From QZLE01 sp033852135 (GTDB lineage Bacteria; Pseudomonadota; Gammaproteobacteria; QZLD01): a stretch of 45,203 nucleotides of DNA. A model generated the notes under the pieces. It did no database searches. It saw only the letters and a list, made by a program, of their open reading frames with translations, and had not been told where the DNA came from. Location: the NCBI GenBank assembly GCA_033852135.1, contig JAWSVB010000023.1:1-45203 (forward strand), written 5' to 3'. The first letter of the stretch is position 1. Every line of letters begins with the position of its first letter. Shown one piece after another: positions 8,761 through 17,507 of the stretch. Made by a program: the position numbers and the translations under genes.

Positions 8761-10257
8761 TTAACCCAGCTCTGGGATCTTGGCAACCATTTTAAGTGTT
8801 GTTGTAAGCTCTTCTAGTTGTAGCCAAGGTCTTAGGTGCGCAACTGCGTTATAAGCTCCTGGTGAACCTGGAATCTCTTTAACAGAGATTTTCGCTTCTG
8901 CTAGTGGGTATTTTGCACGCTTTTCTTGACCAGCATTTACATCACCATTAACGTAATTTTGAATCCAACGATTTAGCCATGTTTCCATGTCAGCAGCTTC
9001 CATGAAGCTACCAATCTTGTCACGCGCCATAACTTTTAGGTAATGTGCGATTCTTGATGTTGCCATCAAATATGGAAGTCGGGCAGAGATAGCAGCATTA
9101 GCTGTTGCATTTGGATTGTCATATTTTAATGGTTTTTGAGTTGACTGAGCTCCAAAGAACACCGCATAGTCAGTATTTTTGTAGTGACATAGGGGTAGGA
9201 AGCCAAGCTTGCTTAGTTCTGCTTCACGTCTATCAGTTATGCCGATTTCAGTAGGGCATTTCATGTCTGGATCGCCATCATCACTATTAAAGATGTGTGA
9301 AGGTAAGCCTTCAACTTTACCGCCACCTTCAGCACCACGGATAGCAGTACACCAGCCGTTCTCAGCAAATGAGTTGGTTAAACGTGTGCCAAGAACATAT
9401 GCAGCATTCATCCAGCAGTAATCGTCATGCCCAACTTCTGATGCTACTTTAGTTACAGGATCTACGCTAACCTCTTCATACCCAAACTCATCAATTGGTT
9501 TAGTTGCTTCACCGTATGGTAGTCGCGCAAGCACACGAGGCATAACCATTGATACAAATCTTGAATCTTCTGATTCTCTGAATCCACGCCACTTAGCATA
9601 TTCTTGAGATTCGAATATTTTCTCTAAATCTCTTGGCTTTGATAGTTCGTTCCAGCTGCCAAATCCCATAAGTGCAGGGTCTGCGGCAGTTAGGAATGGG
9701 GCAAATGCAGCAGCAGCTACATTAGACATATTAGTTAGTAGCTCTATGTCTTCTGGATGGTTAGTAAACTCATAATCACCAATAAGCGCACCATATGGCT
9801 CTCCACCTGGCGTACCAAATTCATTCTCATAGATCTTTTTGAAGGTTTGACTTTGGTCAAATTCAACTGCTTTACTTAGATCTTTACCAAGATCTTTTTT
9901 GGTCAGATTCAGCATTCTAATCTTTAGAGCACTGCTGGTTTCTGAATTCATAATCAGATGTTGCAGACCGCGCCATGAACCTTCCAATTTCTGGAATTTC
10001 TCATGGTGCATAACAGCAGCTAATTGCTTAGAGATAGCTTCATCGATAGATTTGATTGCTTCATTAAAGGTGACAGTTAGGTTTTTATTCCATGTTACCG
10101 TGCCTTTTAGCGCCTCTTCAGTAAGAGTCTTTAGTAGTTCTTCAGCTCTGGATGGCTCAGTTTGTTTGGTTGCACCAATTGCTTGGTCAAGCAGACTGCT
10201 TGAAAGCTCTTCTGCTACTACATTACTTTGTTCTTGTTGTTCAGGAGATGTGCTCAT
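8761..10257 (-). CDS. tssC: T6SS contractile sheath large subunit TssC (VipB)
   Basis: TssC polymerises with TssB into the contractile sheath around the Hcp tube. The 498-aa length and conserved blocks FQKLEGSWRGLQHLI, EFDQSQTFKKIYENEF, TPGGEPYGALIGDYEF and MARDKIGSF identify the canonical subunit. Its ATG overlaps the tssB stop as TAATG, so the two sheath partners are translationally coupled for stoichiometric output. A 14-bp stem hairpin follows its stop codon, then the paralogue tssC2. Confidence 0.97.
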   Translation of the reverse strand: MSTSPEQQEQSNVVAEELSSSLLDQAIGATKQTEPSRAEELLKTLTEEALKGTVTWNKNLTVTFNEAIKSIDEAISKQLAAVMHHEKFQKLEGSWRGLQHLIMNSETSSALKIRMLNLTKKDLGKDLSKAVEFDQSQTFKKIYENEFGTPGGEPYGALIGDYEFTNHPEDIELLTNMSNVAAAAFAPFLTAADPALMGFGSWNELSKPRDLEKIFESQEYAKWRGFRESEDSRFVSMVMPRVLARLPYGEATKPIDEFGYEEVSVDPVTKVASEVGHDDYCWMNAAYVLGTRLTNSFAENGWCTAIRGAEGGGKVEGLPSHIFNSDDGDPDMKCPTEIGITDRREAELSKLGFLPLCHYKNTDYAVFFGAQSTQKPLKYDNPNATANAAISARLPYLMATSRIAHYLKVMARDKIGSFMEAADMETWLNRWIQNYVNGDVNAGQEKRAKYPLAEAKISVKEIPGSPGAYNAVAHLRPWLQLEELTTTLKMVAKIPELG

Positions 10258-10763
10258 TACTCTTCCCCCTCATCAATTTTTAGGTCGCCTGCGATAGATT
10301 TAAGATTTTCATCATTTGAAAGAACTTTTTCAATGATATCTTCTAAGTCTTCAGAGCGGTCGATCTTAGTCATAAGGTCACGTAACTGGTTTCTGGTATC
10401 CATCATTTTCTTCAGAGGCTCAACTTGGTTAACAACTGCAGCTGGCTCAAAGTCATCCATAGATTCGAACTTAAGGTCAACAGCCATTTCACTGCCGTCA
10501 TTTGCCAATGTGTTTTCCACCTTCATTTGCAACCCTGGAGTCATTTTGGCAAGAACATCATTAAAGTTGTCTCTGTCAATTTGAGTGAAGCGACGATCTT
10601 TTAGTGATTTTAGTGGTGCTGTTGAGTCACCAGAAAAATCTCCCATAACGCCTACAACAAATGGTAGCTCTTTCTCTACCATTGCGCCTTCAGTTTCAAC
10701 TTCATATGCTAGATGAACACGTGGCTTTCTTACGCGTTTCAGTTTGTCATGGATGCTTGCCAT
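10257..10763 (-). CDS. tssB: T6SS contractile sheath small subunit TssB (VipA)
   Basis: TssB is the small sheath subunit that pairs with TssC and, in the family, carries the C-terminal helix recognised by ClpV after contraction. The 168-aa size is normal. Signatures are the N-terminal SIHDKLKRVRKPRVHLAYEV, the LPFVVGVMGDFSG strand and DRRFTQIDRDNFNDVLAKM. It follows tssA by 36 bp and overlaps tssC by one base. Confidence 0.97.
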   Translation of the reverse strand: MASIHDKLKRVRKPRVHLAYEVETEGAMVEKELPFVVGVMGDFSGDSTAPLKSLKDRRFTQIDRDNFNDVLAKMTPGLQMKVENTLANDGSEMAVDLKFESMDDFEPAAVVNQVEPLKKMMDTRNQLRDLMTKIDRSEDLEDIIEKVLSNDENLKSIAGDLKIDEGEE

Positions 10764-10799
10764 CGGTTTAATACTCCTTTTTAAGTCATTTACTTAATT

Positions 10800-11906
10800 C
10801 TAATTCTCTTGTGCAGGAATTCCAGTTAGTTTGAAGAAACTATCACGTGCCCCTGGGTCTTGTACTAGTTCTGCCATTAATTCTGGCAAGGTCATTTTGC
10901 TCCAGCGGATAGATTGCTCTAAAGCATAGGCAATAGGGGAGTGAGGTTCTGTTTTTTTGAAAAAGGTTGCTATCTCTGCAAGTTTTTTTAGAGCAGCTTC
11001 TCTATCATTTATTGATTTTTCTTTCTTTGGTGCTGAATTATTAGCCCCATCTTCAGATGCTTCATCTTCACTTTCATCTGATTCGATCTCTTGCTCAGGA
11101 TCGATTAGTTTATCTCCTGCAAGATCTACTAATGCTGTACGGCACTTTTCAAGTGCATCGCGGATATTATTAGTTGGCTGTGGGTCCGATGCGCAACACT
11201 TATCGATAGATGTAGATAGGCCCGCATAGGCTTCAATGGCATTATCAAGATCGGCCTTTAATTGGCGGAAGAAGATTGGCGAGGTATCGGTAGCAGCTTG
11301 TCGTACCATCTCTAGGGTGATTGCGCCGTTATCTATCTTTTGCTGTTTCTTTTCTGGGTCAGTTATCCCTTCAGTTTCATATGCTTGCGAATATTCCCAT
11401 GTGGCATATGGACCGAAATCTTTCCCTTGAGTAAGTGGTATGCATTTTATCGGCATGATTAATGCGCCGTCTGAACCAAAACCATTTAGACCGATGATTG
11501 GGGCTATTTTGGTTTCAACTCCATCTTCATCCTCTTCTGGGTACATATCATCCCAGAATAGATCCATTAGTTGCTTGGTTAACTCAAAGCTTTCAGTTAG
11601 ACCTTTGAACCCATCAGTTCTTGCAAGTGCCTCAATCAGCCATGCGCAAACTTCTAGATCTTTAGTGCGCTCTTTTAAGATAGCAGGGGACTTTTGAATG
11701 ATAGGTTTCCAATCACCCTTGGCAAATGAAAGGTCTTCATCTTCCAGAGCCTTTCTCTCATTGGCTCTTGCTTGGGTGCGAATATCTTTTATTTCATAAT
11801 AATCAGATGTTGGTGAGCTATCCTCACGGATATTACTACCAGCAGGGCTGTCTTCTGATATAGGCTGAATCAGTTCTGGAATATTTAAAATTGTAGATTC
11901 TGTCAT
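10800..11906 (-). CDS. tssA: T6SS protein TssA (ImpA family)
   Basis: TssA proteins cap or coordinate baseplate and sheath-tail assembly. This 368-aa protein has the ImpA N-terminal domain, recognisable from the segment PISEDSPAGSNIREDSSPTS at residues ~16-35 and RTQARANERKALE. An acidic linker (ESDESEDEASED) lies around residue 275. The short C-terminal domain lacks any transmembrane segment, so it is of the short TssA class. It is preceded by a 186-bp spacer with a candidate promoter, which suggests it opens a second transcription unit within the cluster. Confidence 0.92.
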   Translation of the reverse strand: MTESTILNIPELIQPISEDSPAGSNIREDSSPTSDYYEIKDIRTQARANERKALEDEDLSFAKGDWKPIIQKSPAILKERTKDLEVCAWLIEALARTDGFKGLTESFELTKQLMDLFWDDMYPEEDEDGVETKIAPIIGLNGFGSDGALIMPIKCIPLTQGKDFGPYATWEYSQAYETEGITDPEKKQQKIDNGAITLEMVRQAATDTSPIFFRQLKADLDNAIEAYAGLSTSIDKCCASDPQPTNNIRDALEKCRTALVDLAGDKLIDPEQEIESDESEDEASEDGANNSAPKKEKSINDREAALKKLAEIATFFKKTEPHSPIAYALEQSIRWSKMTLPELMAELVQDPGARDSFFKLTGIPAQEN

Positions 11907-11959
11907 CTTGTCCCGTTTCTTAATTCCGTTTTAAGTATTATTTTTTTATGCATCTTGCT

Positions 11960-11992
11960 CTATCTATAGATAGCTTTTATCTTGTTTTTCAA
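11960..11992 (-). promoter_or_regulatory. Candidate promoter with palindrome upstream of tssA
   Basis: In the pppA-tssA spacer the minus strand reads TTGAAA (11992-11987), an 18-bp gap, then TATAGA (11968-11963). A perfect 14-bp palindrome (CTATCTATAGATAG, 11960-11973) overlaps the -10 hexamer and could be an operator. The -35 is 5/6 and the -10 is 4/6 to consensus. This is a motif match only. Confidence 0.35.
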
Positions 11993-12092
11993 TCCGTCTT
12001 TTAACTTAAGATTTCAAGATACTAGCCCCATAGTATTCTGATGTAGCATAACTTTACCCTAAGATACTGTATATTCGCAATAAATTTCTCAT

Positions 12093-12797
12093 TTAGTTGT
12101 CAGTTTTTTTAATTTTAATCAGTATGCTAGTTATGTTATCTTTTGCTTCTCGTATTAGAGCAGAGTGTATAAGTGCTTTATTTGTTTCGGAAATATCACT
12201 GCTTTTGATTAGATTTTCTATCTCGGTAAAGCTTATCTCGTTATATAACCCATCGCTGCAAAGCAAAAAGATATCGCCAGTTTGGATTGTACCAACTGTT
12301 TCATCGAGCAGTAGTTCTTCGTGTGCTCCAACTGCGCGCGTGATTACATTGGCAAGCGGGTGATTTTCTGCCTCTTCAGGTGTTATTAATTCATTTGCTA
12401 GTAGTTCTTCTACCTGACTATGGTCTCGAGTAATCTGTTGCAACTGGCCATTGCGGAAGAGGTAGGCCCTGCTGTCTCCAGCCCAGATGATATTGTAGTG
12501 TGTCGTGGTAAGAGATAATGCAACAACGGTAGAACCAATAGTTTTGCCATTAAACTGCCGTTCACTAATGCCTCTAATCTCTTGATTACTACTGAGAATG
12601 CTTTGGCGTATCGAGGTGACTTTGTCTTGTTGATTGTATGTTTGGTCGTGTTGTCCGCCAAGGTTAGAGCTTTTGATGTCATCGACAATTAATTTACTTG
12701 CGACTTCTCCTGCTTCATGTCCCCCCATTCCGTCGGCTACAACCCAAACTCCATGTTGGGGTATTTCTACGTATGAGTCTTCATTTAGCTCACGCAC
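12093..12797 (-). CDS. pppA: PP2C-family protein phosphatase PppA of the T6SS (5' end uncertain)
   Basis: PppA-type PP2C phosphatases reverse Thr phosphorylation of the FHA protein and so turn off T6SS firing. Metal-binding motifs are present: REINED-like RELNEDSY, ADGMGGHEAGEVAS, AGDSRAYLFRNG, LCSDGLY and AKDNITSIL. The first usable start in this frame is GTG at 12797, which would make RELNED the very N-terminus. Family-like sequence (YWVSSGITNTGA) continues upstream in the same frame to about 12833, and the frame stays open to 12929 without ATG, GTG or TTG. ATGs at about 12893 and 12899 lie in another frame, and one extra A in the A run near 12887 would join them. A frameshift, a sequencing error or a non-standard start is therefore likely. 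The usual kinase partner PpkA was not found. Confidence 0.88.
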   Translation of the reverse strand: MRELNEDSYVEIPQHGVWVVADGMGGHEAGEVASKLIVDDIKSSNLGGQHDQTYNQQDKVTSIRQSILSSNQEIRGISERQFNGKTIGSTVVALSLTTTHYNIIWAGDSRAYLFRNGQLQQITRDHSQVEELLANELITPEEAENHPLANVITRAVGAHEELLLDETVGTIQTGDIFLLCSDGLYNEISFTEIENLIKSSDISETNKALIHSALIREAKDNITSILIKIKKTDN

Positions 12798-13003
12798 TGC
12801 ACCAGTATTGGTTATGCCGGACGATACCCAGTATTGTCCTTGCTGCTCTTGTTCTGTACCTTTGTTGACCTGGGAAAATTTGGTTTTCGCATGGTCATTG
12901 GTTGGTGGTATCGTTTTGATAGCTATTTCCTACTATTTTTGTTTTTCTATACTTAGTTTCTACGGGTTATATTTGATATAACAATTATGTTTCTCTGCAG
13001 CTT

Positions 13004-13870
13004 CTAGATCTTAGCTACTTGTTCTTGTGGCCAGCCCCAGCGATCCCAGTCTCCATCTAGCATAGCGGAGAAACCTGATATGGGTGGCATCCCTTCACAT
13101 ATAAGCATGGTTGGCTGAATTTTGTCAGAACCCTCTGTCCACCAGATGCTGTGATTGGGAAAAAGCCTTTTTATTAAAACTTGCGCAATCCCTGGCATCT
13201 GTTCGGAAGTATTGGAAATCGAATCTAGAGGAAGAGTTAGTGTGGCACGGCTATGGTGCGGGGTTTCAATAGAATAGTTTTGCTTTTTATTCCCCAATTT
13301 TTCTTGTGCTATCTCTGCAAGAGAGGATAGATTAGTTGCTTCTTCACAGATAGCTTCAATATCAAGATCCTCCTCTAGACCTTTAAGCAAAACCTGTTGG
13401 GCAGCTTCAAACCACTCTGTGCCATTGCGCATTATGTTTAGTGGCTCATCATCGGTGAATTCAATCATGGTAAATGGGAAATAACGCCCAACTTTATCTA
13501 CGCTGGGAATCATCATTCCACAGAATCCTATTGAACTGCATCCACCTGGTGAGACTGCAAATCGCCAGATTGGGCTGGTAAGGAAGGTCTGAAGCCATAG
13601 GTTTTCCAGTTGCTCCTGACTTGCGCTTATTACGGTTTGTATCCATTGATTCCAAGGTCCAAGGAACTCTTCTGGGAGGTTGCGGCTGACAAAATCACCA
13701 TGCGCAGGGATCTTACCGCAGAACCCTATAGTAGATGGTTTTTTTTCTACGGGTTCTTTTTGAATGTCTTCTGCTATTGGTTTGTCTGCTGTGGCCGGCT
13801 GCTCCCCTTCGGCATACATTAGATAATCACTTAGCTGTGAATCTTCTTCTTTTATAGTTTGTTTGGACAC
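13004..13870 (-). CDS. tagF: T6SS regulator TagF (ImpM family)
   Basis: TagF acts as a post-translational repressor of T6SS assembly, in Pseudomonas by sequestering the FHA protein. The ImpM domain begins around residue 47 with GFCGKIPAHGDFVSRNLP and continues with WRFAVSPGGC and GMMIPSVDKVGRYFPFT. The first ~45 residues are an acidic, charged extension not needed for the fold. The protein is 288 aa. Its start overlaps the end of tssM by 19 bp, and pppA follows, so TssM, TagF and PppA are probably co-expressed. Confidence 0.93.
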   Translation of the reverse strand: MSKQTIKEEDSQLSDYLMYAEGEQPATADKPIAEDIQKEPVEKKPSTIGFCGKIPAHGDFVSRNLPEEFLGPWNQWIQTVISASQEQLENLWLQTFLTSPIWRFAVSPGGCSSIGFCGMMIPSVDKVGRYFPFTMIEFTDDEPLNIMRNGTEWFEAAQQVLLKGLEEDLDIEAICEEATNLSSLAEIAQEKLGNKKQNYSIETPHHSRATLTLPLDSISNTSEQMPGIAQVLIKRLFPNHSIWWTEGSDKIQPTMLICEGMPPISGFSAMLDGDWDRWGWPQEQVAKI

Positions 13871-16800
13871 TTAAATTGCTCCAGCTCATCCAGTTGGAAT
13901 GGATTGTAATTATTGTTTATTCTTAGCTCATACTTTGCAGAGCTACCTTGAACACTGAAGTTGATCAGGTATGTGTCGGTAAGAGTGGTGTTTTGTAACC
14001 CCATCTCATCTAATAGCCTGAATAGTGCCCATGGCCCATCTTTGGTCATGCTTGATGGGCGGCCTCCACCAGGAGGGGTGAAGACGACTCTGGTTCTACC
14101 ATCGATATCTTCTCCAGGCCACATCATATTTACGGTGCGAACAGGACCATGCATATAGGAGATGCGTTGCCCGCTAATCTCAAGGATAAATTGGCTTATG
14201 TGTTTATCAAGAGAGCGTGGTTTAAGGGAAAAACCAATCTTTGGCTCGGCAGAGCCTTTTTCAAAGAATGCCTCTCTTATAACTTGTACATTCTCAAAGA
14301 AACGCAGAGTTTTATCAGATAGTCCAAGGCGTTTTTTCCAGCTCCATGGTGACATGTTGGTATCAACAAATGGTGCAATATTTGTTTGGAAGAAACGGTC
14401 TAATGTACCGTTATAACCGAAGTATGCACCGAACTCTTTTAAAGTTATCTCGTCGGTTGCATCACGATCAATTGGGTATTTATTGGCGATATTTTGTTTA
14501 AATTCTGCCAGAACGGTTCCGCGCCAGATGTTGTTAATCTGTTGGTTGGTACCTGAAACTGTTAATGCTGCGCTATCTCCTGCTGCTTGCTCTAACCATT
14601 GTTTGACTGGCTTTGGCATGTGTCTGGATTTACGCTTGATTTTATTGACAATGTTGTTGCCACTTGATTGGTCGCGAGTAGCGTTGTAGGCCGCTTCACC
14701 AAAATTATCACTACTAATTAAAGTTTCAACATAGATATTTAGATCGTCGAAAAGAGAGATGGCTTTAGCTAGCTCTTTGCCTCCGTTGTAGTCATTTTCG
14801 GTGAACTCATTTAGCGCTTTAAACTCGCGATCTACCTCTTCACCAGGTAGGGTGATTTTCATTTTGCGTACATTACGTGGAGTGATGCGACCTATGCGGT
14901 TTCTTACTCTTGAGGTTTTTGCATCAATGGCCATTATCCCTGTGGTGCCGCCTTTCATTCCTGGGATCTCTGGAGCTTTGGAAAGCTCGGTATTTTCTTT
15001 TACCACTTTAAAGAGGCTAGAGATAGGGTCATTTGGCCCAGTAAGGAACGTTAGTAATTCAACCCCAGCTTCAGGATTAGAGTAGTTAGATATGGTGAGG
15101 TCACGGGTTACCCCTTTCCAGTACTCTATGTAGTCTGCGTAGTAGAGGGCCTCAACTTTTTTCTGTAGATCTTTCTCGATCTCTGCTGTTAGTTCACCAT
15201 CCTCATCTCCCATAACCCAGCGCTCTTTTGTTAGTCGTTTTGCCAGTAGTGCATTTTGTACCCGAAAAATAGTGTGGTAGCCACTGTAGGTGTATAGTTC
15301 TGGAATTGGTTGATATAGAGGTAAGCCTCCACGGCGGCTAAAGAAACGATTGGCTTTGGTGCCCATGATTTCATTAAGGCGCACATCTTTTTCGCTCTCT
15401 TCGAGAGTGAATTCCTGCTTGAGTTGGCGGTATAGGGTCTCTGCCATTGGAGTTTTAGATAATTCAAACCTAGCAGCTTTAACTAGTTGTTCATCCATTG
15501 CTGGTACGCGTAGTTTGTTCTGTAATGCTACAGCTAGATGTTCAGATAACTGTATGCGTAGATTCTCATTCATTTGGCCTGGTAGGGTACGACTCCAGTC
15601 CTCTTCCATCCAGATGGTGAATTCCTCTTTATCCATCTTTTTTGGTAGGTAGAGCATTAAGTAACGCTTCAGAGCTGCGTATAAATAATCTGGATAATCT
15701 TGCCCTTCAACTATCTGCTCTTCTAGGCGGGTTTTTAAATAAGGCACGAAGTATTTGTTAATTGCACGGTAGTATGTGCTTTGTGCCTCTTGCCCTAATT
15801 TTTCCCCTTGGTATAAGCCTAACTCCATGGTCCATGATGGATCTATATCGCGTTCATCATACCCAGCTGGGAATTTACGTAGTTTGGTTAATGATTCTGA
15901 TAGGGTGAATAGGTCGGTATTATTATCAAGTTTGCCGGCGGTGTAATCACTGTAATCTTTAATGTCGGTTTTGACATGTTCGATTAGATTGGTGTTTTCA
16001 CGATAACTGTTTATCCAGCCAGCTAGCCCTCCACCTAGTAAAGTAAAGAATACTAGATATGTGGCTGAGAGTAGCAATCGGCGGCGACGATCAAATTTAC
16101 GGTTGGTACCAGCTACATCGGCTTCGGGAAAGATAACCTCTTGGAATATGCGGGTAAGGAAGAAACTTCTGCTGGCACTCATATGTGGTTGCACTGCAGT
16201 TTGGTCCATACCAAAGCTGCGGGCCAGGCCACTCATAATGCGGTCGATAGGTGTTCCTACCTGAGTACCGCTGGCAAGATATACGCCACGAATTAATGGC
16301 TGTTCCTCAAATTTATTTGGTGCAAATATCTCTTTAAGGAAATTGTCTGCATTTGATTGTAGTGCGCGCATCTGTTTTGGGAATTCGTACATTTGCGCTC
16401 TACGTGCTGGGTCTCTCTCTTGCTGTAATCTGGTTAGTAGGCGCTCATTAGATCTCTGTAAAAGCTCTAGGAATTTGTTGTTAAACTGCGCAATACAGTC
16501 ATTGTTTTCCTTTTTATTTTCAGCACTGGAGAAGGTGAATCCCCATATTTGCGATCTCTCTTCACGGCTTAAGTCATCAAAGAACTCTAGGAATCCGGCA
16601 ATAAGGTCGGCCTTGGTAAACATTACATAAACAGGAAAACTCATTCCCAGTTGTTGGTTTAGTTCGGCTAATCTTTTACGGATTGCTCGTGCTTGAATAT
16701 TACGTTCTGCTTCAGTTTGGGTTAGTAGATCGGTGATGCTAACTGCGATGACTGCGCCGTTGATTGGGCGTCTAGGGCGGTGTTTTTTAAGGATGTCAAG

Positions 16801-17427
16801 GAAGTTTGCCCACCCTTTGCTATCTGATTCTGCGTGGCTGTCTTGGGTGGTAAAACGTCCTGCTGTATCTATTAGAACTGCTTCATCAGTGAACCACCAA
16901 TCGCAGTTTCTGGTGCCGCCAATGCCGTGTACTGCATTTTTACCCAGACGGTCAGCCAGTGGAAAGTTTAATCCTGAGTTTACTAGTGCAGTGGTTTTAC
17001 CTGAGCCTGGTGGGCCAATGATGATGTACCAAGGAAGCTGGTATAACTTGAGCTTGCCCTTCAGCTTCATGGTTTTCAGGGTTGATAGTGCATCTTGCAT
17101 TCGATCTCTGATTTGCGATGCTTCAGTATCGAGAGCCGTATCTGCTATATCTTGTTCGTTATCACCATCGTCGATAATATCTTCAACCACTTTGGCGTTG
17201 GTCTTTTTTGATTTGGCAAGATAGAGCATGTTCCATACTGCCCAGAGGAGGAAGAGGATGAATATGGTAACAAGCCTGGTGATTTCACCTGCAAATGGTT
17301 CTGTTTCGGCAACAGCAACTAGCGGGCCGATAAACCAAATCAATAGCGATAGAGCTATAAGGCCGATGATCCCCAGTGTCCATCGGTTGAATATTAGTCT
17401 TCCTAATGTTCTAAAAAAAGCCTTCAT
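13852..17427 (-). CDS. tssM: T6SS membrane complex protein TssM (IcmF)
   Basis: TssM is the large inner-membrane protein that links TssL to the outer-membrane lipoprotein TssJ across the periplasm. At 1191 aa it is full length. Two transmembrane helices lie at about residues 18-40 and 50-71. A cytoplasmic NTPase-like domain has Walker A GPPGSGKTT at about 138-146 and a DTAGRF motif near 190. A third helix (LLLSATYLVFFTLLGGGLAG) precedes a long periplasmic region. The Walker motif is intact, so nucleotide binding is possible. It lies 80 bp after tssL and overlaps tagF. Confidence 0.97.
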   Translation of the reverse strand: MKAFFRTLGRLIFNRWTLGIIGLIALSLLIWFIGPLVAVAETEPFAGEITRLVTIFILFLLWAVWNMLYLAKSKKTNAKVVEDIIDDGDNEQDIADTALDTEASQIRDRMQDALSTLKTMKLKGKLKLYQLPWYIIIGPPGSGKTTALVNSGLNFPLADRLGKNAVHGIGGTRNCDWWFTDEAVLIDTAGRFTTQDSHAESDSKGWANFLDILKKHRPRRPINGAVIAVSITDLLTQTEAERNIQARAIRKRLAELNQQLGMSFPVYVMFTKADLIAGFLEFFDDLSREERSQIWGFTFSSAENKKENNDCIAQFNNKFLELLQRSNERLLTRLQQERDPARRAQMYEFPKQMRALQSNADNFLKEIFAPNKFEEQPLIRGVYLASGTQVGTPIDRIMSGLARSFGMDQTAVQPHMSASRSFFLTRIFQEVIFPEADVAGTNRKFDRRRRLLLSATYLVFFTLLGGGLAGWINSYRENTNLIEHVKTDIKDYSDYTAGKLDNNTDLFTLSESLTKLRKFPAGYDERDIDPSWTMELGLYQGEKLGQEAQSTYYRAINKYFVPYLKTRLEEQIVEGQDYPDYLYAALKRYLMLYLPKKMDKEEFTIWMEEDWSRTLPGQMNENLRIQLSEHLAVALQNKLRVPAMDEQLVKAARFELSKTPMAETLYRQLKQEFTLEESEKDVRLNEIMGTKANRFFSRRGGLPLYQPIPELYTYSGYHTIFRVQNALLAKRLTKERWVMGDEDGELTAEIEKDLQKKVEALYYADYIEYWKGVTRDLTISNYSNPEAGVELLTFLTGPNDPISSLFKVVKENTELSKAPEIPGMKGGTTGIMAIDAKTSRVRNRIGRITPRNVRKMKITLPGEEVDREFKALNEFTENDYNGGKELAKAISLFDDLNIYVETLISSDNFGEAAYNATRDQSSGNNIVNKIKRKSRHMPKPVKQWLEQAAGDSAALTVSGTNQQINNIWRGTVLAEFKQNIANKYPIDRDATDEITLKEFGAYFGYNGTLDRFFQTNIAPFVDTNMSPWSWKKRLGLSDKTLRFFENVQVIREAFFEKGSAEPKIGFSLKPRSLDKHISQFILEISGQRISYMHGPVRTVNMMWPGEDIDGRTRVVFTPPGGGRPSSMTKDGPWALFRLLDEMGLQNTTLTDTYLINFSVQGSSAKYELRINNNYNPFQLDELEQFKCPNKL

Positions 17428-17507
17428 AGTTTTTCTTTAACCTTGTTTTCTTTAACCGTTTCTTCTTAATCGAAGCATGTCTGTATTTTTAGCTTTTATT
17501 GAAAAAG

